Assembly: GCA_022360235.1 (NCBI GenBank)
Contig: JAKSDE010000217.1
Coordinates: forward strand, 1-5,579
Reading direction: 5' to 3'
DNA from: Cytophagales bacterium
GTDB lineage: Bacteria > Bacteroidota > Bacteroidia > Cytophagales > Amoebophilaceae
DNA: 5,579 nt
The notes beneath the pieces are model-generated. The model did not search any database. It worked only from the letters and a program-made list of their open reading frames with translations, and was not told the DNA's origin. Shown here piece by piece: positions 1-4,682 of this stretch. Every line of letters starts with the position of its first letter. Position 1 is the stretch's first letter. The translations under genes and the position numbers were made by a program.

Positions 1-20
1 TAGAATCTTAAAGAATTCTA
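1..20. repeat. Imperfect 20-bp palindrome at the window edge
   Basis: Bases 1-6 (TAGAAT) are the reverse complement of bases 15-20 (ATTCTA), with further partial pairing inside. It could be a hairpin belonging to something left of the window, or chance in AT-rich DNA. No T-run follows it on the plus strand, so I do not call a terminator. Confidence 0.25.
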
Positions 21-31
21 CCAAATTATAG

Positions 32-89
32 GCCTGTATTGGCTTTAAAAGGAGATTTTTAGAAAAATTATGGAAGCTTTCTACAGGCC
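32..89. repeat. 8-bp inverted repeat flanking the end of the minus-strand fragment
   Basis: GGCCTGTA at 32-39 is the exact reverse complement of TACAGGCC at 82-89, with 42 bases between. The right arm overlaps the stop codon of the minus-strand reading frame that ends at 81. The stem is GC-rich in an AT-rich setting, which makes it stand out. It may be an mRNA 3' structure or the remnant of a mobile-element end; neither is demonstrated. Confidence 0.3.
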
Positions 90-293
90 CGAATTAGTAC
101 CCCAATCCCTGATGTCATTGAGAGGGGCGAGGTTGATACCTTCTGGACCAGCGTACAAAACGTAGGGAAGAAATAACGCTCCGGCCGTGCGCGTATTAAT
201 GCTTTCCTGGATACTCTCAAAGGCTCTCTGCTTTTCCTGTAATACTTCGCTAATCTTTACCAGCTCTTTGCGAGATCTGCCTAAACAGTCGAT
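81..293 (-). pseudogene. C-terminal fragment of an unrecognised protein
   Basis: On the minus strand a 70-codon stretch stays open between an upstream TAA (296-294) and a TAG stop at 83-81. It contains no ATG, GTG or TTG able to start most of it, so it is probably the tail of a longer gene whose 5' part is lost. The peptide looks like real protein. It has an amphipathic, charged helix (RSRKELVKISEVLQEKQRAF, about residues 6-25), then a segment with TRTAGALFLPYVLYAGPEG (about 34-52) and a polar end at NDIRDWGTNSGL. I do not recognise the family. It lies beside an ANK pseudogene on the same strand but is separated from it by stops, so it need not be the same gene. A short independent gene with a non-standard start is possible but less likely. 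Confidence 0.5.
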
Positions 294-314
294 TTATTTT
301 ACTATATAAATCTA

Positions 315-602
315 TCATTTAATCGGTATCTCTGGTAAAAAATCTTCATCACCTGGTACCTTTTTATTCGCCCCATTTTGTAGAAGGACTTGTTCGTGGC
401 TCCCATAGGCTGTGCAGGGGCGCACTACCCTCCTTAATTTTGTTCATTGAGATCTGCACCGTTAGCTAGAAGGATTTCTCCGACCGCTTAAAAGAAAACA
501 GAGCGGGAAAGTAAAAAAGCAAGCTTGCAGCAGGTAAAGTCCTTTGAACACTCCGTTGTATATAGTATCGATAAAATACTTATCAACTGTTTTTTGTGAC
601 AT
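315..602 (-). pseudogene. Decayed small ankyrin-repeat gene
   Basis: An ATG at 602-600 opens a minus-strand frame beginning MSQKTVDKYFIDTIYNGVF that stops at 464-462 after 46 codons. Clear ankyrin sequence then appears in other frames. AVGEILLANGADLNEQN is encoded at 487-437 in a second frame. A short KEGSAPLHS piece follows in a third frame. The first frame resumes at 407 with HEQVLLQNGANKKVPGDEDF and ends at a TGA (317-315). Joined, this is a protein of about 95 residues with one to two ANK units (GADLNxQ, then APLHSA, then VLLQNGA) and an acidic tail. At least three frame changes are needed, so it is a pseudogene unless the sequence is poor. Its original role was presumably protein binding, as is general for ANK. 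The ATG faces away from the main locus, giving a divergent arrangement. Confidence 0.65.
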
Positions 603-681
603 CCACCCTAATTATTTCCATAACCGTTACCTTTCGCGCGAATGATCCCAACGACCCATTTTAAAATTTTTTAGGAATTTT

Positions 682-712
682 TTTGTTTTTTATAAATCTT
701 TCTTTAACTTAG
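682..712 (+). promoter_or_regulatory. Candidate Bacteroidota-type promoter
   Basis: TTTG at 682-685 is followed, after exactly 19 bases, by TAACTTAG at 705-712. The Bacteroidota housekeeping consensus is TTTG at -33 and TAnnTTTG at -7; the second box matches five of its six defined bases. Transcription would begin near 719 and leave a leader of about 40 nt before base 758. The area is T-rich, so a chance TTTG is likely; the spacing and the location in a divergent gap are the main support. Confidence 0.35.
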
Positions 713-718
713 CTAAGT
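707..718. promoter_or_regulatory. Perfect 12-bp palindrome, possible operator
   Basis: ACTTAGCTAAGT is its own reverse complement and overlaps the proposed -7 box. A palindrome at that place is where a dimeric repressor would bind. There is no direct evidence of binding, and in AT-rich DNA a 12-bp palindrome could be accidental. Confidence 0.3.
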
Positions 719-748
719 AAAACTTTAGCAAAAGATAGTTTAGTTCAC

Positions 749-752
749 GGAG
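749..752 (+). promoter_or_regulatory. Shine-Dalgarno-like GGAG ahead of an ATA
   Basis: GGAG lies five bases before ATA at 758, which is in the frame that leads, with one base added, into the lipoprotein signal peptide. The reading is ATA AAA TCT AAT CAA, which as ATG would give the typical start MKSNQ. No ATG, GTG or TTG exists in that frame back to the upstream stop at 710-712. The spacing supports 758 as the ancestral start codon, now ATA. Confidence 0.4.
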
Positions 753-757
753 TATTA

Positions 758-837
758 ATAAAATCTAATCAAAAACTTAAAAAATATTAAATATATTGCT
801 ACTGCTCGTGTTAGCAGTAAGCTGTGCTAAAAGATAA
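758..837 (+). other. Out-of-frame lipoprotein signal peptide upstream of the protease ORF
   Basis: In the frame of base 796, TTG CTA CTG CTC GTG TTA GCA GTA AGC TGT GCT AAA AGA TAA encodes LLLLVLAVSCAKR and stops at 835-837. A hydrophobic core followed by A-V-S-C is the pattern of a lipoprotein signal cleaved before Cys (TGT at 823-825). The downstream gene at 4683 has the same arrangement (ISCVKRE), which supports this being a true N-terminus and not chance. It is one frame away from the protease ORF whose apparent GTG start (824-826) lies inside the Cys-Ala codons. The charged n-region NQKLKK comes from the frame of base 758, joined through the A6 run. Confidence 0.65.
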
Positions 838-2191
838 GGTAGAGATCGATGGAGAAACTAATGTGATCGTAAGAACAGGAAGTGATGATTACGAGGGCTA
901 TCCAGCTACTGGGGAGCAAGCCAAGCATGGACCCTCCAAGGCAGTCCAGCATTTTAAAGGAGCAGACCAAGCAGGGATTGATTTAAGGAAGTATGACAGC
1001 TGGTATGATAATACAACCCTCGAGTACCTGGCCAAGACGCTAAGAGAGACGCAGCGCCATCTGCTCAAGGTAGTGTTTCATGATCCTACTGCACCCAAGA
1101 CAAGCTTTGCCAATCAGCTAGAGCAATTACAGGTCTTGAAGAGTGCCCTAAACAGAAAAGCAGCGCTCTTCATCAGTAAAGAGCCTGGAGCTGGTGTGAA
1201 TCATTACCTATTTGGGCTGCTCTATGGGAATAAGCTAATTCTACTCAATCCGGTAGGCGTAAGCAAGCACCAAGATCTCTATGAAGCCTTAGGAGAGGTA
1301 AAGGAGCAAGGGCTAGTGGAGGAGCTATATCTCTCAAGGACAATGATACAGCAAGAAGAGCAGCTAGTGTCCTGTGGTCCGATAAGCGCTGAACTGATGC
1401 TCCATTATGGAGCGCTGGATGAAGAGCGCCTTGAGGAAGAGGTAAGCAAGCTATGCTCGGTAGGGCAAGAGCAGGAGAAGATGATAAGGAAAGGTCAGGA
1501 AGTAAGGACGGTATCCTACCAGGAGGTAGAGGTTAGCCAGTGGTTGCCAGCATCATTGCGTGGTTTGGTACAAGAGGAGTCAGGGTCTAAGGCTAGCTAT
1601 GAAGAGCGGGTAGCCCAGCTAAGGCAGAGTCAGCTAGCTAGATTAGAGCAAGTGCCCAGTGAGCTTGAGGAGGAGTTAGCCGAGCAAGTATTGTTTACCC
1701 AGCTAGTGGTAGAGGATAAGGGGATACTAGCTCTCGCGGATAGCGAGTCCTACAAGCAGTTAGCAAAGCGAGAACAGAAGGCAAAGTTTAAGTTCACTTC
1801 AGGAGGAGAGGAAAGGCAGAGAAGGAGGAAACAATCAGCAAGAGGCCATGATGTTTATAGAGCACCTGAGCTGCCTGTAGTCTGTGGGCGTGATGTTGAC
1901 ATCGAAGCGGCCCTAGCAGACCTGAAAAAGAAACCAGACGGGTATGCTAAGCAACGTATCCATGTGCAGTCCCCCTATGTCTATCTCGGAGAGCAAGGAC
2001 TCAAAGGGGGAGGGGATAGTGCTGGTGAAGCATCAGGCAGTAGTGAGCCCCAGGGCGATCTGCCTACTGGGGTTCATGAGGGTGCTTCTGGTAGTGGGCA
2101 GAGCCAGGCGCTGGCAGCCTCTCAAGACCACGATGCCTCTTTAGCAGATACTTTTTCGACGCTATTCATGATAACGACGCAGCTAGAGTAA
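824..2191 (+). CDS. Ulp1-like cysteine protease (protease segment of the split gene)
   Basis: The 455-codon frame carries a clan CE peptidase-like domain (Ulp1/C48 type; YopJ-like acetyltransferases share the fold). Visible hallmarks are DSWYDNTTLEYLAKTL (residues 58-73), like the Ulp1 W-x-x-D motif; NHYLFGLLYGNKLILLNPVG (126-145), with His127 and Asn142 at the His and acid positions; and QEEQLVSCGP (177-186) with Cys184 as nucleophile and glutamines just before it. The family normally has Asp at the acid position, so Asn142 is odd. Such enzymes remove ubiquitin or SUMO-like proteins, or act as acetyltransferases, in host cells; the substrate here is unknown. Residues 258-340 are charged and probably helical, with a basic cluster RQRRRK at 331-336. 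Residues 394-437 are a Gly/Ser/Gln-rich linker. GTG at 824 has no ribosome-binding site and lies within the signal-peptide codons, so it is unlikely to be the real start. The last ten or so codons after the T5 run are out-of-frame. Confidence 0.75.
   Translation: MLKDKVEIDGETNVIVRTGSDDYEGYPATGEQAKHGPSKAVQHFKGADQAGIDLRKYDSWYDNTTLEYLAKTLRETQRHLLKVVFHDPTAPKTSFANQLEQLQVLKSALNRKAALFISKEPGAGVNHYLFGLLYGNKLILLNPVGVSKHQDLYEALGEVKEQGLVEELYLSRTMIQQEEQLVSCGPISAELMLHYGALDEERLEEEVSKLCSVGQEQEKMIRKGQEVRTVSYQEVEVSQWLPASLRGLVQEESGSKASYEERVAQLRQSQLARLEQVPSELEEELAEQVLFTQLVVEDKGILALADSESYKQLAKREQKAKFKFTSGGEERQRRRKQSARGHDVYRAPELPVVCGRDVDIEAALADLKKKPDGYAKQRIHVQSPYVYLGEQGLKGGGDSAGEASGSSEPQGDLPTGVHEGASGSGQSQALAASQDHDASLADTFSTLFMITTQLE
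2152..2156 (+). other. T5 run where the protease frame meets the ankyrin frame
   Basis: The protease frame reads ACT TTT TCG ACG and stops 31 bases later. A -1 move at TTT gives ACT TTT TTC GAC GCT ATT CAT GAT, and the peptide DAIHDNDAARVTDLLNQ continues without a stop into the ANK ORF. That peptide has the form of an N-terminal ANK helix pair. The point is either a one-base deletion, a transcriptional slippage site, a single-tRNA -1 slip on TTT, or a sequencing error. Confidence 0.7.
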
Positions 2192-2217
2192 CCGATTTAC
2201 TTAATCAAGACAGAAGG

Positions 2218-4599
2218 TTGCTGGAAAAAGTCGTAGTAAGAGACAATGGGCAAGGAGCGCGGGAACGGACTCCCCTGATGTATGCTTCCCAATTGGGGTA
2301 TACATCAATGGTCAGCTTGCTGGTCGAGCAAGGGGCGCAGGTGAATCAGGCAACGAATGATGGCTTTACACCGCTCATGATCGCCACCTATAAGGGTCAC
2401 CTCGAGGTGGTCCAGTTCTTGGTTGGGCAAGAGGCAGCGGTCAATCAGGCAACGAGTGATGGCTTTACACCGCTTATGATCGCCGCCGAGAAAGGCCGTC
2501 TGGAGGTGGTCCAGTACTTGGTTGGGCAAGGGGCACAGAACTTGGTTGGGCAAGGGGCGATGATCAATCAGGCAGCTAGTGATGGCAGGACACCGCTCAT
2601 GATCGCCGCCCAGCAGGGTCATCTTGGGGTAGCCCAGTTCTTAGTACAGCAAGGGGCTACGGTCAGTCAGGCAAAGAGTGATGGCTGGACACCGCTCTAT
2701 ATCGCAGCCCTACAGGGTCATCTCGAGCTGGCCCAGTTCCTAGTCGAGCAAGGAGCATTGGTCAATCAGGCAATGAATGATGGCGCTACTCTGCTCATGA
2801 TCGCCGCCCATCAGGGTCATCTCGAGCTGGCTCAGTTTCTCGTACAACAAGGAGCTCAGGCTAACCAGGCTACAAGTGATGGCACTACCCCCCTCATGAT
2901 CGCCGCCCAGCAGGGTCACAAGGAGGTAGCTCAGTTCTTGGTCGAGCAAGGAGCATTGGTCAATCAGGCAATGGGGGGGTATTTGGCAATGGTCGACAAG
3001 CTCCTTGCTAAGGGCGTAAGCCTCAAGGAAAAAGATAGGTATGGGGCAACTGTAGGCAGCACCGCCCTTCGCGCTGTTGCAGGGGCAGGCCAGTTAGAAA
3101 TGGTCGACAAGCTTCTAGCTAAGGGCGTAAAGCTCAAGGAAAAAGATAAAAATGGACAAACTGTTGGTAACGCAGCCCTTCATGCTGCTGCAGAGGCAGG
3201 CCAGTTAGCAATGATCGACAAGCTCCTTGCTAAGGGTGTAAGCCTCGAGGAAAGAGATAAGGAGGGAGTAACTGCTAGTAGCACCGCCCTTCTTGCTGCT
3301 GCTAAGCAAGGTCATTTAGCAATGATCGACAAGCTCCTTGTTAAGGGCGTAAGGCTCGAAGAGAAAAATCGCGATGGAGAAACTGCAGGCAGCGCCGCCC
3401 TTCAAGCTGCTGCACGTGAAGGCCAGTTAGCAATGATTGCCAAGCTCCTTGCTAAGGGCGTAAAGCTCGAAGAAGAAGATTCGAGCGGACAAACTGCTGG
3501 CCGTCTCGCCCTTCGTGCTGCTGCAGGGGCAGGCCAGTTAGAAGTGATCAACAAGCTCATTGCGGCTGGGCTAAGGCTCGAGAAAAAAGATCGCGATGGA
3601 GCAACTGTAGGGAGCACCGCCCTTCGTGCTGCTGCAGAAAGAGCTCAGTGGGAAATAGTCACCGAGCTCCTTGCTGCTGGCGCATGGTTCGAGGAAAGAG
3701 ACCGCGATGGAGGAGCTGCTGATCACGCTACCCTTTGTGCTACTGCAGAGGCAGGCCAGTTAGCAATGATCGACAAGCTCCTTGCTGAGGGTGTAAGCCT
3801 CGAGGAAAAAGACAAGGAGGGAGTCTCTGCAGGTAGCGCCGCCCTTTGTGCTGCTGCTGAGAAAGGCCAATTAGCAATGGTCGACAAGCTCCTTGCCAAG
3901 GGAGCCGAGCTCGAGGAATCTATTGGGATCTTAGCCCTTCGCAAAGCAGCTGAGGCTGGACAAGGAAACATGGTATCAAGGCTTATAGCACAAGGTGTCA
4001 ATATTGAAACAAAAGATGAATTGGAGCGAACCCCTTTGATATGGGCTGCCTATCATGGTCAAGTAGAGATTGTGCGTTGGCTACTTAAGCAAGGCGCTAG
4101 CATACATGCACAAGATAGAAATAAAGGAAATGCCCTGGAGTGGGCATGGAAAAGAGGACACCCAGAAGTTATTTGCTTATTGATAGAAAAAGGAGCCTAT
4201 GCACGCGGCAATGCTGGTTATGAAGCGCTTAAATGGGCAGCTATAGGGGGAAAAATAGATACCTTTTATATGCTTCTAGACAAAGGTGCTGATGTGAGCA
4301 GAAAAGATAACTTAGGCAGAACAATACTCATGCTAGCAGCAGCATATGGCCATAGAGAGGTGGTACAACTTCTTTTATCCCAAGAGAAGATAGATATAAA
4401 CGCAAAAGATAACTTTGGTCGCACTGCATTAATATGGGCAGCGAAAAACGGCCAGGTACAAGTAATAAAGCTACTTCTAGAAAAAAATGCGAAGCAAGAT
4501 ATAGCAGATAGAGGTCAAAAGACCGCTTTGTTATGGGCAGAAGAAAATGATAGTGGTGAAGCTGTCGAACTACTTAGAAGCGATACTGCCAACTTATAA
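2218..4599 (+). CDS. Large ankyrin-repeat protein (C-terminal part of the split gene)
   Basis: The 793-codon frame is almost entirely ANK repeats, which form a curved solenoid that binds other proteins; in intracellular symbionts such proteins commonly act on host targets. Three blocks are visible. Block A (residues 18-252) is seven units of about 33 residues built on DGxTPLMIAAxQGHLEVAQF and LVEQGAxVNQA. Block B (255-582) is nine units of mostly 37 residues, such as LAMIDKLLAKGVSLEEKDKE followed by GVSAGSAALCAAAEKGQ. Block C (583-793) has canonical units with GRTALIWAAKNGQ and GADVSRKDN. The TTG at 2218 is only the first permissible codon after the frame break. The frame is open upstream to at least 2155, where it encodes ankyrin helices, and no ribosome-binding site is properly spaced. 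The real N-terminus is therefore probably that of the protease lipoprotein. If expressed separately, translation would depend on re-initiation 26 bases after the stop at 2191. Confidence 0.85.
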   Translation: MLEKVVVRDNGQGARERTPLMYASQLGYTSMVSLLVEQGAQVNQATNDGFTPLMIATYKGHLEVVQFLVGQEAAVNQATSDGFTPLMIAAEKGRLEVVQYLVGQGAQNLVGQGAMINQAASDGRTPLMIAAQQGHLGVAQFLVQQGATVSQAKSDGWTPLYIAALQGHLELAQFLVEQGALVNQAMNDGATLLMIAAHQGHLELAQFLVQQGAQANQATSDGTTPLMIAAQQGHKEVAQFLVEQGALVNQAMGGYLAMVDKLLAKGVSLKEKDRYGATVGSTALRAVAGAGQLEMVDKLLAKGVKLKEKDKNGQTVGNAALHAAAEAGQLAMIDKLLAKGVSLEERDKEGVTASSTALLAAAKQGHLAMIDKLLVKGVRLEEKNRDGETAGSAALQAAAREGQLAMIAKLLAKGVKLEEEDSSGQTAGRLALRAAAGAGQLEVINKLIAAGLRLEKKDRDGATVGSTALRAAAERAQWEIVTELLAAGAWFEERDRDGGAADHATLCATAEAGQLAMIDKLLAEGVSLEEKDKEGVSAGSAALCAAAEKGQLAMVDKLLAKGAELEESIGILALRKAAEAGQGNMVSRLIAQGVNIETKDELERTPLIWAAYHGQVEIVRWLLKQGASIHAQDRNKGNALEWAWKRGHPEVICLLIEKGAYARGNAGYEALKWAAIGGKIDTFYMLLDKGADVSRKDNLGRTILMLAAAYGHREVVQLLLSQEKIDINAKDNFGRTALIWAAKNGQVQVIKLLLEKNAKQDIADRGQKTALLWAEENDSGEAVELLRSDTANL
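2269..2973 (+). repeat. Block A: seven 99-bp ankyrin units
   Basis: Units start at the Thr codon of TPLM at residues 18, 51, 84, 125, 158, 191 and 224 of the ANK ORF. The period is 99 bp except in unit 3, which is 24 bp longer. The unit core (gatcgccgcc, cagggtcatct, gtcaatcaggca) is highly conserved at nucleotide level, showing recent duplication or conversion. The first unit is more divergent. Unit 7 is cut short after VNQAM, where the next family begins. Confidence 0.85.
2516..2563 (+). repeat. 24-bp tandem duplication inside ankyrin unit 3
   Basis: Bases 2516-2539 and 2540-2563 begin with the same 19 bases (acttggttgggcaaggggc). The result is LVGQGAQN followed by LVGQGAMI, so one unit is 41 residues long. 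The duplication is in frame and doubles the end of helix 2, which should disturb the solenoid locally or bulge out as a loop. It looks like a replication-slippage event. Confidence 0.85.
2973..2979 (+). other. G7 run at the junction of two ankyrin families
   Basis: The last block A unit ends VNQAM and is followed by seven G bases, then by tat ttg gca atg gtc gac (YLAMVDK), which is the second helix of a block B unit. The junction drops the A-unit loop and the first helix of the next unit. A G7 tract inside a coding region could change length and switch the downstream frame. At seven it keeps both sides in frame. Confidence 0.6.
2980..3963 (+). repeat. Block B: 111-bp units encoding a 37-residue ankyrin variant
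   Basis: Units begin at residues 256, 293, 330, 367, 404, 441, 478, 515 and 552 of the ANK ORF: eight of 37 residues and a last one of 31. The unit reads like an ANK repeat but has about four additional residues between the GxT of the loop and the first helix (T-A-G-S-x-A-L where the canonical form is T-A/P-L). Units 3 and 8 are nearly identical in DNA: 3188-3269 matches 3743-3824 at 79 of 82 positions, offset by exactly five units (555 bp). Units 6 and 7 are the most divergent. Confidence 0.8.
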
Positions 4600-4682
4600 A
4601 GGATACACAACCAAATACATAGTAGGAGAAAAATTATAACACGAAATTATACAACACCATTCACAGTAATATGACAACAATT

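Larger units (their letters stand above)
603..757. other. AT-rich divergent intergenic region
   Basis: This 155-bp stretch lies between the start of the minus-strand ANK pseudogene and the presumed start of the plus-strand lipoprotein-protease-ANK locus. The part near 600-660 is of mixed composition, while 661-757 is dominated by T and A runs. It holds the candidate promoter, the palindrome and the ribosome-binding-like GGAG described separately. I see no RNA gene, riboswitch or terminator in it. Confidence 0.6.
758..4599 (+). pseudogene. Split gene: lipoprotein signal, Ulp1-like protease and ankyrin array
   Basis: Read as one gene, this encodes about 1280 residues: signal peptide, clan CE protease domain, Gly/Ser-rich linker, then about 22 ANK units. 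Three single-base discrepancies interrupt it. One A is missing in the A6 run at 779-784; adding it gives KK then ILNILLLLVLAVSCAKR, a hydrophobic stretch ending in a lipobox-like AVSC. One A is extra in the A4 run at 829-832 (or two bases are missing after AGA), which returns to the protease frame. One T is missing in the T5 run at 2152-2156; adding it gives ADTFFDAIHDNDAARV, which flows directly into the first ANK unit. The three corrections sum to a whole number of codons (3843 bases). The start would be ATA at 758. Three readings remain: pseudogene, intact gene with homopolymer sequencing errors, or a gene decoded by slippage. The conceptual fusion is well supported; the in vivo state is not known. 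Confidence 0.7.

Noticed and set aside
603..680. Short minus-strand readings such as WVVGIIRAKGNGYGNN
   Set aside because: About 20 codons between stops, no start codon and no family recognised; not enough to call a gene or an IS remnant.
1944..2144. Plus-strand 66-codon ORF overlapping the end of the protease ORF
   Set aside because: It lies wholly inside the protease/linker coding region in another frame, and its peptide has no recognisable composition or motif.
824..2191. GTG 824 as the true start of a cytoplasmic protease
   Set aside because: There is no ribosome-binding site, and the codon falls inside a lipoprotein signal peptide readable one frame away.
2269..3963. CRISPR-like direct repeats
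   Set aside because: The periods of 99 and 111 bp are whole codons, the units are contiguous without unique spacers, and the translation is ankyrin.
2305..4001. Minus-strand ORFs of 69-105 codons opposite the ankyrin arrays
   Set aside because: They repeat with the same period as the ANK units and are antisense shadows of the array; none has an independent start context.
824..4599. A two-gene toxin-antidote operon of the cidA-cidB type (Ulp1-like protease next to an ankyrin gene)
   Set aside because: The order and domains differ, and the frame analysis shows one broken gene, not two cooperating ones.
4600..4670. Promoter or terminator between the large ankyrin ORF and the lipoprotein
   Set aside because: I saw only a direct repeat of aaattata (4631-4638 and 4644-4651) and no hairpin with T-run or TTTG/TAnnTTTG pair, so no site is supported.
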